Shown here: piece by piece, positions 15,812 to 23,976 of the stretch
Position numbering within the stretch: position 1 is the first letter of the stretch
Layout: every line of letters starts with the position of its first letter
Notes under the pieces: model-generated
What the model was told of the DNA's origin: nothing
Databases searched by the model: none
Seen by the model: only the letters and a program-made list of their open reading frames with translations
Assembly: GCA_003241785.1 (NCBI GenBank)
Contig: QFPW01000006.1
Coordinates: forward strand, 1-64,000
From: Rhodovulum sulfidophilum
GTDB lineage: Bacteria; Pseudomonadota; Alphaproteobacteria; Rhodobacterales; Rhodobacteraceae
Length of the DNA stretch: 64,000 nucleotides
Reading direction: 5' to 3'
Program-made: the position numbers and the translations under genes

Positions 15812-16831
15812 ATGCTGATCCACAAGAACTGGCAGGAGCTGATTCGGCCCACCGCCCTCGAAATCAAGGTCGGCTCCGACCCCCTCCGTCAGGCCACCGC
15901 CGTCGCCGAACCGCTGGAGCGGGGCTTCGGCCTGACGCTCGGCAACGCCCTGCGCCGCGTGCTGCTCTCGTCGCTGCAGGGCGCCGCGATCACCAGCGTG
16001 CAGATCGACGGCGTGCTGCATGAGTTTTCGAGCGTCCCGGGCGTCCGCGAGGACGTCACCGACATCGTGCTGAACCTCAAGGGCGTCGCGATCAAGATGG
16101 AGGTCGAGGGGCCGAAGCGGGTCGAGATCCGCGCCACCGGTCCGGGCGTGGTCACCGCCGGCGACATCCAGGTGACGAACGGGATCGAGGTGCTGAACCG
16201 CGATCACGTCGTCTGCCACCTCGACGATGGCGCCTCGGTGTTCATGGAATTGACGGTCGAGCAGGGCAAGGCCTACGTCCCGGCCGACAAGAACCGGCCC
16301 GAGGACGCGCCGATTGGCCTCATCTCGGTCGACGCGCTGTTCTCGCCGATCAAGAAGGTGAGCTACAAGGTCGAGCCGACCCGCGAGGGCCAGGTTCTCG
16401 ACTATGACAAGCTCACTCTCAACGTCGAGACCGACGGCTCGGTGAAGCCCGAGGATGCGATCGCCTACGCGGCCCGCATCCTGCAGGACCAGCTCTCGGT
16501 CTTCGTGAACTTCGAGGAGCCGACCGCCGGCACCCGCGCCGACGAGGCGGACGATCTCGAGTTCAACCCGCTGCTGCTGAAGAAGGTCGACGAGCTCGAG
16601 CTGTCGGTCCGCTCGGCGAACTGCCTGAAGAACGACAACATCGTCTATATCGGCGACCTGATCCAGAAGACCGAGGCGGAGATGCTCCGGACCCCGAACT
16701 TCGGGCGCAAGTCGCTGAACGAGATCAAAGAGGTCCTGACCACGATGGGCCTGCATCTCGGGATGGAAATCGTCGACTGGCCGCCGGAGAACATCGAGGA
16801 ACTGGCCAAGAAGTACGAGGACCAGTTCTAA
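15812..16831 (+). CDS. rpoA: DNA-directed RNA polymerase subunit alpha
   Basis: Alpha dimerises to scaffold RNA polymerase assembly and its C-terminal domain binds UP elements and activators. Of 339 residues, the N-terminal domain (about 1-235) has FGLTLGNALRRVLLSSLQGAAITSVQIDG and the KKVSYKVEPTREGQ region. After a linker the C-terminal domain (about 250-320) holds the helix-hairpin-helix ELSVRSANCLKNDNIVYIGDL and GRKSLNEIKEVL. It is 118 bases after rpsK, across the attenuator, and 154 bases before rplQ, across a large inverted repeat. Confidence 0.98.
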   Translation: MLIHKNWQELIRPTALEIKVGSDPLRQATAVAEPLERGFGLTLGNALRRVLLSSLQGAAITSVQIDGVLHEFSSVPGVREDVTDIVLNLKGVAIKMEVEGPKRVEIRATGPGVVTAGDIQVTNGIEVLNRDHVVCHLDDGASVFMELTVEQGKAYVPADKNRPEDAPIGLISVDALFSPIKKVSYKVEPTREGQVLDYDKLTLNVETDGSVKPEDAIAYAARILQDQLSVFVNFEEPTAGTRADEADDLEFNPLLLKKVDELELSVRSANCLKNDNIVYIGDLIQKTEAEMLRTPNFGRKSLNEIKEVLTTMGLHLGMEIVDWPPENIEELAKKYEDQF

Positions 16832-16836
16832 GGTTC

Positions 16837-16891
16837 GGCGGACCGAGGTCCCCCCTACCCGGCGCCGATGTAGGGCGGACCTCGGTCCGCC
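16837..16891. repeat. 21-bp inverted repeat between rpoA and rplQ
   Basis: The arms 16837-16857 and 16871-16891 begin GGCGGACCGAGGTCC and match over 21 bases with one mismatch, around a 13-base loop. It lies in the sense direction inside an operon and has no T-tract. It could be an RNase processing site, a pause site or an intergenic repeat copy. Confidence 0.75.
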
Positions 16892-16985
16892 ATCGCGGCG
16901 CCGGTCTAACTACCGGGCAATCCCGCCCCAAGGAGGTGGTCCCACGCAGGGCCGCCGGACAAAGCAAAACCGAAGGAACAAAGAC

Positions 16986-17405
16986 ATGCGTCACGGCCAC
17001 GGCTACCGCAAACTGAACCGCACCCACGAGCATCGCAAGGCGATGTTCGCGAACATGGTCTCCTCGCTCATCGAGCATGAGCAGATCAAGACCACGCTCC
17101 CGAAGGCCAAGGAGCTGAAGCGGATCGCGGACAAGATCATCACCCTCGGCAAGCGCGGCGACCTCAACTCGCGCCGCATCGCCCAGGCCGAACTCAAGCA
17201 GGACGCCGCGGTCGCGAAGCTCTTCGCGACGCTCGCGCCACGCTACAAGGACCGCAACGGCGGCTACACCCGCGTGTTGAAGGCCGGCTTCCGCTACGGC
17301 GACGCGGCCCCGATGGCGATCATCGAGCTCGTGGACCGCGACCCGGCCGCGAAGGGCGCCGCCGACAAGGCCCGCGTCGAGGCGGAACTCGCCGCCGAGG
17401 CCTGA
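16986..17405 (+). CDS. rplQ: 50S ribosomal protein L17
   Basis: L17 lies near the tunnel exit. The 139 residues include the invariant MRHGHGYRKLNRTHEHRKAMFANM N-terminus, LIEHEQIKTTLPKAKELKRIADKIITL and the NGGYTRVLKAGFRYGDAAPMAIIELVDRD segment; the Ala/Glu-rich tail is typical. An AAGGA site precedes the start; an AAGGAGGTGGT at about 16930 is too far upstream to serve it. It ends the ribosomal supercluster, with a strong terminator 34 bases downstream. Confidence 0.97.
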   Translation: MRHGHGYRKLNRTHEHRKAMFANMVSSLIEHEQIKTTLPKAKELKRIADKIITLGKRGDLNSRRIAQAELKQDAAVAKLFATLAPRYKDRNGGYTRVLKAGFRYGDAAPMAIIELVDRDPAAKGAADKARVEAELAAEA

Positions 17406-17438
17406 TTTCCCCCGGCCCAGCGCCGATCGCTCTTTCCG

Positions 17439-17464
17439 AAGGGCCGCCATCCGGCGGCCCTTTT
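17439..17464 (+). terminator. Rho-independent terminator after rplQ
   Basis: A ten-base stem (AAGGGCCGCC arm at 17439-17448) with an ATCC loop is followed by TTTTCCTTT. It closes the rpsM-rplQ unit. Confidence 0.88.
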
Positions 17465-17553
17465 CCTTTGTCGCGCGCCGGGGCGGGCCTGGCTGTCACA
17501 TGGCTGTCGCCCACCCCGAATAGCAGGGCCGATGTCGGCATTTGGGGGTGGGA

Positions 17554-18129
17554 ATGGCCCGGGGCTCGCTGCGGTTCAGGATATTCAAGTATACCGTCTA
17601 CGCGCTTCTCGCGATCAACATCCTGCTCTTCCTGATCCATGGCGCCTCGCACGAGGCGCTCGATTCGCTCGGCTGGGTCCTGCTGCTCGCGACGTTCGAA
17701 TGGGAGACCTCGGCGCTCGACCAGGACTATTCCTCGTCGCGGGAGAAATATGCGCTGCGGGCGGCGCAGGCGGTCGGCTACGGGCTCGCCGTCTATGCGA
17801 CCGTGAGCTACCTGCTGGTCGGCGCCTGGGCGGATCTCGTCAACGCCACCACCTGGCTCATCATCTGCGCGGTGCTCGCCTATGACGTCTACGCGCCGGG
17901 CGAATACGCGGACGGCGAATGGAAGCTCCGCAACTATCTGAAGGGCGTGCTCTACGCCGTGCTCTTCGCGGTGGCGCTCTGGTGGGCCTATGACGGGCTC
18001 TGGGTCGAGCGCGACGCGCATGCTCTGCTCGAATTCTACGACGCGGTGCTCTGGATTCTCTGCTTCGCGGTGATCGAGCTCAACGTCTTCGCCTACGAGA
18101 CCGAGGGCGGGATTCCGGCGGAGGCCTGA
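17554..18129 (+). CDS. Multi-pass inner membrane protein (unknown)
   Basis: The 191-residue product starts at an ATG behind GGGGGTGGGA; a TTG 12 bases upstream in frame is less likely. About five hydrophobic helices are visible (for example YALLAINILLFLIHGA, VGYGLAVYATVSYLLVGAW, ATTWLIICAVLAYDVY, GVLYAVLFAVALWWAYDGLW and AVLWILCFAVIELNVFAYET). Between the first two is a conserved-looking acidic patch FEWETSALDQDYSS. I do not recognise a family. It stands alone between the ribosomal terminator and a convergent acetyltransferase. Confidence 0.8.
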   Translation: MARGSLRFRIFKYTVYALLAINILLFLIHGASHEALDSLGWVLLLATFEWETSALDQDYSSSREKYALRAAQAVGYGLAVYATVSYLLVGAWADLVNATTWLIICAVLAYDVYAPGEYADGEWKLRNYLKGVLYAVLFAVALWWAYDGLWVERDAHALLEFYDAVLWILCFAVIELNVFAYETEGGIPAEA

Positions 18130-18155
18130 CGCCGCCGGAGGGACCGCCGCGGGTC

Positions 18156-18656
18156 TCAGTCGCTCAGCGCGCGATACATCACCAGCGCGTCGACATAGCC
18201 GAGCTCGGGATGCCGGAAGGCGCCGGGCAGGCGGCCGATCGTCGCGAACCCCATCCGGTCCCAGAGCCGGATCGCGCCTTCGTTGGTCGAGACCACGAAG
18301 TTGAACTGCATCGCGCGAAAGCCGCGGGCGCGGGCCTCGTCGAGCGAATGCGCGCACATCGCCCCGGCGACGCCCTGGCCGCGCGCCGCCGCGCCGGTGA
18401 CGTAGCCGCAGTTGCAGACATGCGCGCCGCCGCCGGACTGGTTGGCGCGGATGTAGTAGGTGCCGAGCACGGCGCCGTCCCGCTCGGCCACGAAGGTGGC
18501 GCGGTCCGCGCCGAGCCAGTAGGCGAGGGCGTCCTTCTCGGAGAGGTCGGAGGGGATCGTGTAGGTGTCGCCGGCGCGGATCATCGGCTCGAGGATCGAC
18601 CAGATCGCGGCGTGGTCCGCCGGCGTGGCCGGCCGGATCGTAAGGGGGGTGGGCAT
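18156..18656 (-). CDS. GNAT family N-acetyltransferase
   Basis: The 166-residue protein has the acetyl-CoA binding motif A as RGQGVAGAMCAHSLDEARARGF, preceded by the YVTGAAA strand and followed by NEGAIRLWDRMGFATIGRLP, the GNAT C-terminal signature in which the NxxAIxLYxxxGF pattern is kept. The start MPTPLTIRPAT is chosen at 18656; the frame extends upstream without a better signal. It is convergent with the membrane protein gene (26 bases apart) and divergent from rarA. The substrate (small amine or protein N-terminus) is unknown. Confidence 0.88.
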   Translation of the reverse strand: MPTPLTIRPATPADHAAIWSILEPMIRAGDTYTIPSDLSEKDALAYWLGADRATFVAERDGAVLGTYYIRANQSGGGAHVCNCGYVTGAAARGQGVAGAMCAHSLDEARARGFRAMQFNFVVSTNEGAIRLWDRMGFATIGRLPGAFRHPELGYVDALVMYRALSD

Positions 18657-18775
18657 GAGGCAAGGGTCCGGAGTTTTCGACGCGCCGGACCCTGCGCATA
18701 CCGCGGGCGGGCTCGCAAGGCGGAACGCGCGCATGGCTTCCCTCTTGCCGGCCGGGACCCTAGATTTCCCCGATC

Positions 18776-20137
18776 ATGGCCGATCTCTTCGAAGACCTTC
18801 CGGCGCCCGCGCCCAGACCACGCCGCGCCGCGCCCGCCGAATCTCCGGCGCCGCGCCCCGAGGGGCCGCGGCCGCTCGCCGACCGGCTGCGCCCGGCCGC
18901 GCTCGGCGAGGTCGTCGGGCAGGACCACCTGCTCGGCCCGGGCGCGCCGCTCGCGCGGATGCTCGCCGAGGGCCGGCTCGGCTCGATCATCTTCTGGGGC
19001 CCGCCCGGCGTCGGCAAGACGACGATCGCCCGGCTGCTCGCCGATGCGACTGATCTCGCCTTCCAGCAGGTGAGCGCGATCTTCACCGGGGTCGCGGACC
19101 TGCGGAAGATCTTCGACGCCGCGCGGATCCGGCATGGCAACGGCCGGGGCACGCTGCTCTTCGTCGACGAGATCCACCGTTTCAACCGCGCGCAGCAGGA
19201 CGCCTTCCTGCCGCTGATGGAGGACGGCACCATCGTGCTCGTCGGCGCGACGACCGAGAATCCCTCCTTCGAGCTCAACGCCGCGCTCCTGTCGCGCGCC
19301 CGGGTGCTGACGCTGCGCCGGCTGACGCCGGAGGCGCTCGACCAGCTGGCGACCCGGGCCGAGGCGATGCTGGGCGAGCCGCTGCCCCTGACGCCCGACG
19401 CCCGGGCGCAGCTCTTCGCGATGGCCGACGGCGACGGCCGGACGCTCCTGAACATGATCGAGCAGATCGCCGGCGCCCCCGAGACGCTCGATCCCGCGAT
19501 GCTGGGCGAGCGGCTGAGCCGGCGTGCCCTGCTCTTCGACAAGTCGGGCGACGAGCACTACAATCTCATCTCCGCGCTGCACAAATCGGTTCGCGGCTCG
19601 GACCCGGACGCGGCGCTCTACTGGCTCGCGCGGATGCTGAAAGGGGGCGAGGACCCGCGGTTTCTCGCGCGGCGGATCACGCGGATGGCGGTCGAGGACA
19701 TCGGCCTCGCCGACCCGCAGGCGCAGCGCCTGTGCCTCGACGCCTGGAACACCTATGAGCGGCTCGGCTCGCCCGAGGGCGAGCTCGCGCTCGCCGAGGC
19801 GGTGATCTACCTCGCGCTCGCGCCGAAATCGAACGCGGCCTACACCGCCTACAAATCGGCGATGGCGCTCGCCGAGCGGACCGGCTCGCTGACGCCGCCG
19901 AAGCATATCCTGAACGCGCCGACGCGCCTGATGAAGGAGGAAGGCTACGGCAGCGGCTACCAGTACGATCACGACCTCGAATCCGGCTTCTCCGGCCAGA
20001 ATTACTTCCCGGAAGGCATGGACCGGCCCGAGCTCTACCGCCCGGCCGGCGAGGGGATCGAGGAAAGGTTGAGAAAAAGACTGGACTATCTCGCCTCGGA
20101 ACGGCACAGAATTGGCCTAGGTTACAAGGAAAAGTGA
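18776..20137 (+). CDS. rarA: Replication-associated recombination protein A
   Basis: RarA (MgsA) is an AAA+ ATPase of the clamp-loader/RuvB clade that acts at stalled forks. The 453 residues have a Pro/Ala-rich N-terminus, Walker A GPPGVGKTT (75-83), Walker B LLFVDEIHRF (127-136), sensor 1 VGATTENPSFELN and arginine-finger SRA, then the C-terminal tetramerisation domain (DEHYNLISALHKSVRGSDPDAALYWLARML; GYGSGYQYDHD). All are family hallmarks. The BLUF gene follows after about 50 bases. The 119-base gap to the divergent acetyltransferase must hold both promoters. Confidence 0.97.
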   Translation: MADLFEDLPAPAPRPRRAAPAESPAPRPEGPRPLADRLRPAALGEVVGQDHLLGPGAPLARMLAEGRLGSIIFWGPPGVGKTTIARLLADATDLAFQQVSAIFTGVADLRKIFDAARIRHGNGRGTLLFVDEIHRFNRAQQDAFLPLMEDGTIVLVGATTENPSFELNAALLSRARVLTLRRLTPEALDQLATRAEAMLGEPLPLTPDARAQLFAMADGDGRTLLNMIEQIAGAPETLDPAMLGERLSRRALLFDKSGDEHYNLISALHKSVRGSDPDAALYWLARMLKGGEDPRFLARRITRMAVEDIGLADPQAQRLCLDAWNTYERLGSPEGELALAEAVIYLALAPKSNAAYTAYKSAMALAERTGSLTPPKHILNAPTRLMKEEGYGSGYQYDHDLESGFSGQNYFPEGMDRPELYRPAGEGIEERLRKRLDYLASERHRIGLGYKEK

Positions 20138-20188
20138 TTGAGGGGCGGACCTCCCGCCCGCGCCCACCTCAGGGGAAGGAATGGTCGG

Positions 20189-20581
20189 ATGGTGCTCGGA
20201 CACCGGCCGGCGGCGACGAACCTGCTCCAGCTTACCTTCGTAAGCCGGGCACCGCATCCGCTCGGCGAGTTCGATCTCGCCGCGATCCGCGCATCCTCGC
20301 AGCGGCACAATGCCCGGCTGAAGCTCACCGGCCTCACCATCTATCGCGAGGGGCGCTTCTTCGCGGCGCTGGAGGGGCCCGAGCGCGCCCTGCTGCGCCG
20401 GATGGAGGTGATCATCACCGACCCGCGCCACGCCGAGCTGCGCATCCTCAGCGAGCGCCACGTCGCCGCGCGGCGATTCGAGAACTGGTCGCTCGCGGTC
20501 CTGCCCGCGAGCGCCGCCGGCGCGCAGCCCAGCCGCGCGGATGACGCGCTCATTGCGATGCTGGCGGGACGACTGCCCTGA
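20189..20581 (+). CDS. BLUF-domain protein lacking photoactive Tyr and Gln
   Basis: BLUF domains bind FAD and sense blue light through a Tyr-Gln-flavin hydrogen-bond switch. This 130-residue protein is a lone BLUF fold: LLQLTFVSRA (strand 1), QRHNARLKLTGLTIYREGRFFAALEGP, IITDPRHAELRIL and ARRFENWSL. Aligned by eye with AppA and BlrB, the essential Tyr is Phe17 and the essential Gln is Ala59, while the flavin-binding Asn (Asn41) is kept. It should not perform normal BLUF photochemistry. An AAGGA site favours the ATG at 20189 over an upstream TTG. It may bind flavin in the dark, sense redox, or have lost its ligand. Confidence 0.85.
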   Translation: MVLGHRPAATNLLQLTFVSRAPHPLGEFDLAAIRASSQRHNARLKLTGLTIYREGRFFAALEGPERALLRRMEVIITDPRHAELRILSERHVAARRFENWSLAVLPASAAGAQPSRADDALIAMLAGRLP

Positions 20582-20790
20582 AGGGCGGCGCTTTCGCCGA
20601 CTTCGATGCAAAAATGTACCGAAGTCGTGCGAAACGAGCATGAGGAGGCTTGACGGACGCGCGGCTCCCCGGAAACAGTCATCGCAAGAGACGTTGTGCC
20701 GATCGTGGAACGGGTCGTCCAACACTCCGGTAGTGTCGATCAACCGCAGGCCGACCGGTCGCCCCGGATCGCCCATGTATGGAGGCGATC

Positions 20791-21210
20791 ATGCGCCGCG
20801 CTACCCGCCAAGTCCTCGCGGAGCTTCATTTCTCCTCCCATGTCCGCGACGACCTGCCGCCCGCCGCGCTGTGCCGCCTGGCCCGCGAGGCGAGCCAGCG
20901 CAACATGGCGCTCGGCGTGACCGGCGAGATGCGCTTCGAAGCCGGGCGGTTCCACCAGATCGTCGAGGGACCGTCGGACACGATCCTGATGCTCGCCTCG
21001 GCCATCCTCGCCGACCATCGGCACGAGCGGATCGAAGTGCAGGGGTTCCGCGCGATCGAGGCACGGCGCTATCCCGACTGGCGCGTGCACGGCATCGACG
21101 CCTCGGGCGCCTTCTGCGCGCTGCGCGTCGATGCGCGGACCGCGGTGGCGCCGCCGCCGGGGGAGGGCTGGATCCCGCTCCGCGACGGGGCGCTCGATCG
21201 CCGCGCTTGA
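20791..21210 (+). CDS. Second BLUF-domain protein, Tyr to Phe
   Basis: The 139-residue product is another single-domain BLUF protein (LAELHFSSHV, SQRNMALGVTGEMRFEAGRFHQIVEGP, ILADHRHERIEVQGF, ARRYPDWRV). The flavin-contacting Asn38 and the photoactive Gln56 are present, but the essential Tyr is Phe14. The start at 20791 has GGAGG five bases upstream; an ATG 12 bases earlier lacks this. It shares only the BLUF core with the preceding gene, so the pair is an old duplication or two separate arrivals. No output domain is attached, so any signal must pass by protein contact. Confidence 0.85.
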   Translation: MRRATRQVLAELHFSSHVRDDLPPAALCRLAREASQRNMALGVTGEMRFEAGRFHQIVEGPSDTILMLASAILADHRHERIEVQGFRAIEARRYPDWRVHGIDASGAFCALRVDARTAVAPPPGEGWIPLRDGALDRRA

Positions 21211-21324
21211 CATTTCCGGCCCTTCGGCGCCTTTGAGCCCCTTATCTTCCGGGGGGTTCCAGGTCGTGGGCCAAGTCCGTTCCGAGGCGACCCATCGCCA
21301 CAAGTTCAGCCGCGCGAGCCGCCG

Positions 21325-22374
21325 ATGAGCGGGGTCGAGCGCATCCGCGTGAGCGCGGACGACGGCGAGCAGCGGCTGGACCGCTGGCTCCGCAAACGCT
21401 TTCCGCACGTGCCGCAGTCGCTGGTCGAGCGCCTGTGCCGCAAGGGCGAGATCCGCGTCGACGGCGGCCGCGTGCGCGCGGCGACCAAGCTCGAGCCCGG
21501 CCAGGAGGTGCGCCTGCCGCCGCTGCCCGAGGCGGGCGCGGCCGATGTCCCGGGCCCGCGCGGGGCGCGGATCTCCGACGCCGACGCGGAGATGATGCGC
21601 GCGGCGGTGATCTATCGCGACGCCGACATCATCGCGCTCAACAAGCCGGCCGGCCTCGCGGTGCAGGGCGGATCGGGCCAGACCCGCCACGTCGACGGCC
21701 TCGCCGAGGCGCTGCGGTTCGACCGCGAGGACAAGCCCCGGCTGGTGCACCGGCTCGACCGGGACACCTCGGGCGTGCTGCTGCTGGCGCGCACCCCGCG
21801 CGCCGCCGCCGGCCTCGCCCGCGCCTTCCAGGCGCGCGACGCGCGCAAGATATACTGGGCGGTGGTGGCGGGCCATCCCTCGCCCGAGCTCGGGACGATT
21901 CGCTACGGGCTCGTGAAGGCGCCGGGGCACGGACCGGGCGGCGAGGGCGAGAAGATGCACGTCGTCCCGCCCGACCAGGTGGCGGCGACCCCGGGCGCCA
22001 AGCGGGCGACGACCGATTATCGCGTGATCGACGCCGCCGGCAATCGCGCCGCCTGGGTCGCGCTGGCGCCGATCACCGGGCGCACGCACCAGCTGCGCGC
22101 GCATATGGCGGCGATCGGCGATCCGATCATCGGCGACGGCAAGTACGGCACCAATTCGCAGGTGAACGAGGGCGACGGCTGGGGCGCGCAGCTCGGCGGC
22201 GGGATCAGCCGCAAGCTGCATCTGCACGCGCGCTATCTCGCGATCCGCCACCCGATCACCGGAGCGCGTCTGGCGCTGACCGCGCCGCTGCCGGAACACA
22301 TGAAGCGGACCTGGGAGTTCTTCGGCTGGCGGCCGGAGGACGCGCCGGGCGATCCGTTCGAGGAACTGGAATGA
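21325..22374 (+). CDS. rluC: RluA-family 23S rRNA pseudouridine synthase
   Basis: This 349-residue enzyme would isomerise uridines of 23S rRNA. It has an N-terminal S4 RNA-binding domain (QRLDRWLRKRFPHVPQSLVERLCRKGEIRVDGGRV, about residues 14-50) and the catalytic domain with motif II RLVHRLDRDTSGVLLLAR, whose Asp is the nucleophile, then the KIYWAVVAG and GRTHQLRAHMAAIGDPIIGD motifs. The S4-plus-RluA layout fits RluC (positions 955, 2504, 2580 in E. coli) better than RluA; RluD is an alternative. The stop overlaps the next gene (ATGA). Confidence 0.92.
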   Translation: MSGVERIRVSADDGEQRLDRWLRKRFPHVPQSLVERLCRKGEIRVDGGRVRAATKLEPGQEVRLPPLPEAGAADVPGPRGARISDADAEMMRAAVIYRDADIIALNKPAGLAVQGGSGQTRHVDGLAEALRFDREDKPRLVHRLDRDTSGVLLLARTPRAAAGLARAFQARDARKIYWAVVAGHPSPELGTIRYGLVKAPGHGPGGEGEKMHVVPPDQVAATPGAKRATTDYRVIDAAGNRAAWVALAPITGRTHQLRAHMAAIGDPIIGDGKYGTNSQVNEGDGWGAQLGGGISRKLHLHARYLAIRHPITGARLALTAPLPEHMKRTWEFFGWRPEDAPGDPFEELE

Positions 22375-23057
22375 CCGAGACCCATCTCATCGTCTTCGAC
22401 GTCGACGGCACGCTGGTGGACAGCCAGCACATCATCGTCGCGGCGATGGAAACCGCCTTCGCCGGCCTCGACCTGCCGCCGCCGCCCCGGGAGGAGATCC
22501 TCGGCATCGTCGGCCTGTCGCTGGGCGCGGCGGTCGCCGCGCTGGCGCCCGGCCTGTCCCAGGCCGAGCTCGACCGGCTCGAAAGGGGCTACCGCGACGA
22601 ATTCGTGGCGCAGCGCGTGCGGGGCGGCGCCGAGGCGCACGCGCCGCTCTACCCCGGCGCCCGCGCGGCGCTGGAGCGGCTGGCGGCCGATCCGGCCGTG
22701 CGGCTCGGCGTCGCGACCGGCAAGGCGCGGCGCGGGCTCGACCACGTTCTCGACAGCCACGGGCTGGAAGGCTTCTTCGTGACGCTGCAGACCGCCGACG
22801 ACCATCCGTCGAAGCCGCATCCCTCGATGCTCGAGACCGCGCTCGTCGAGACCGGCCTCGCCGCCGGCCGCGCGGTGATGATCGGCGATACCGAATTCGA
22901 CATCCTGATGGGCAAGGCGGCGGGCTTCGCCACGATCGGCGTCGCCTGGGGCTATCACCCCCGGGCGCGGCTCGAGGCGGCGGGCGCCGATCTGGTGATC
23001 GAGGATTTCGGCGCGCTCGACGCCGCGCTCGCCGCGCTGCGCGGGGGGCGGCCGTGA
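22371..23057 (+). CDS. HAD-IA family hydrolase, phosphoglycolate phosphatase-like
   Basis: The 228-residue protein shows all HAD motifs: motif I VFDVDGTLVDS with the nucleophilic Asp, a helical cap, motif II LGVATGK, motif III Lys at HPSKPHPSML, and motif IV MIGDTEFDILMGKAAG. It resembles Gph-type phosphatases. The substrate is not certain. It is coupled to rluC at its start (ATGA) and to the ATP12 gene at its end (GTGA), an arrangement I recall from many Rhodobacteraceae. Confidence 0.9.
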   Translation: MTETHLIVFDVDGTLVDSQHIIVAAMETAFAGLDLPPPPREEILGIVGLSLGAAVAALAPGLSQAELDRLERGYRDEFVAQRVRGGAEAHAPLYPGARAALERLAADPAVRLGVATGKARRGLDHVLDSHGLEGFFVTLQTADDHPSKPHPSMLETALVETGLAAGRAVMIGDTEFDILMGKAAGFATIGVAWGYHPRARLEAAGADLVIEDFGALDAALAALRGGRP

Positions 23058-23767
23058 GCTGGAAGCCGCGCCGGCGGTTCTGGGATCAGGTAACCGTGGC
23101 GCCGGAGGGCGCGGGCTTCACCGTGCGCCTCGACGACCGCGGGCTGCGCACGCCGGCACAGGCGCCGCTCGTCGTCCCGACCGCGGCGCTCGCCGAGGCG
23201 ATCGCCGGTGAATGGCGCGCGATCGAGGCGGAGATCGATCCCGAGCGGCTCTATTTCACCAAGGCCGCGAACAGCGCGATCGACCGGGTCGGCCGCGATC
23301 CGGAACCGGTGGTCGGCGCCATCGCCGCCTATGGCGACGCCGATCTCCTGTGCTACCGCGCCGACGAGCCCGAGGCGCTGCGCGCCCGCCAGGCGGCCGC
23401 CTGGGATCCGTGGCTCGACTGGGCGGCGGAGGCGCTCGACGCGCGGCTGGAACCGGTCGAGGGCGTGATGCATCGCCCGCAGCCGGCGGCGAGCCTCGCG
23501 GCGCTGCGCGCCGCCGTCGCCGGATTCGACCCGCTCCCGCTGACCGCGCTGCACGATCTCGTCACCCTCTCCGGCTCGCTGGTCCTCGGGCTCGCGGTCG
23601 CGCGGGGCGCGCTCGCGGGGGAGGAGGCCTGGGATCTCTCCCGCCTGGACGAGATCTGGCAGGCCGAACAATGGGGCGCCGACGACGAGGCGCAACGCGC
23701 CGCGATGCTGCGCCGCGCGAGTTTCATGCGCGCCGAAAAGCTGACCAATCTCCTCGATTCGGACTGA
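23054..23767 (+). CDS. ATP12 family F1-ATPase assembly chaperone
   Basis: ATP12 binds the alpha subunit of F1 during ATP synthase assembly; bacterial copies are essentially restricted to alphaproteobacteria and mirror the mitochondrial factor. The 237 residues have the family N-terminus KPRRRFWDQVTVAPEGAGFTVRLDDRGLRTPAQAPL, WRAIEAEIDPERLYFTKAANSAIDRV, YGDADLLCYRA and the C-terminal LDEIWQAEQWGADDEA. It starts with GTG at 23054 overlapping the HAD stop. It is the last gene of the rluC-HAD-ATP12 unit. Confidence 0.94.
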   Translation: MSWKPRRRFWDQVTVAPEGAGFTVRLDDRGLRTPAQAPLVVPTAALAEAIAGEWRAIEAEIDPERLYFTKAANSAIDRVGRDPEPVVGAIAAYGDADLLCYRADEPEALRARQAAAWDPWLDWAAEALDARLEPVEGVMHRPQPAASLAALRAAVAGFDPLPLTALHDLVTLSGSLVLGLAVARGALAGEEAWDLSRLDEIWQAEQWGADDEAQRAAMLRRASFMRAEKLTNLLDSD

Positions 23768-23864
23768 TTTCGTCCGAAATCGCATTAAATAAGCCCAAAC
23801 AATCGGCAAAGTGCTTGTTTCGCGAACAGAGCGGAATGCGCTGATCCGCCTCGCTGCCTTTTCC

Positions 23865-23893
23865 TTGACCTTTCTGACTGGCCTGTCAATTTT
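23865..23893 (+). promoter_or_regulatory. Possible promoter of bztABCD
   Basis: TTGACC (23865-23870) and a 17-base spacer precede AATTTT (23888-23893), a weak -10. The 209-base region upstream of bztA is less GC-rich than its surroundings, as expected of a control region. No sigma-54 signature with correct spacing was found. Confidence 0.35.
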
Positions 23894-23976
23894 CTGCGAA
23901 TGTCCGCGAGCATCGGCCCGCCGGGCGTCGACCCCTCGCATCCGTGTCGGATCGCGAACGAACAGAAAAGGTTGCC

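Noticed and set aside
23876..23895. Sigma-54-like TGGC...TGC in the bztA upstream region
   Set aside because: The spacing between the GG and GC elements does not fit the -24/-12 requirement.
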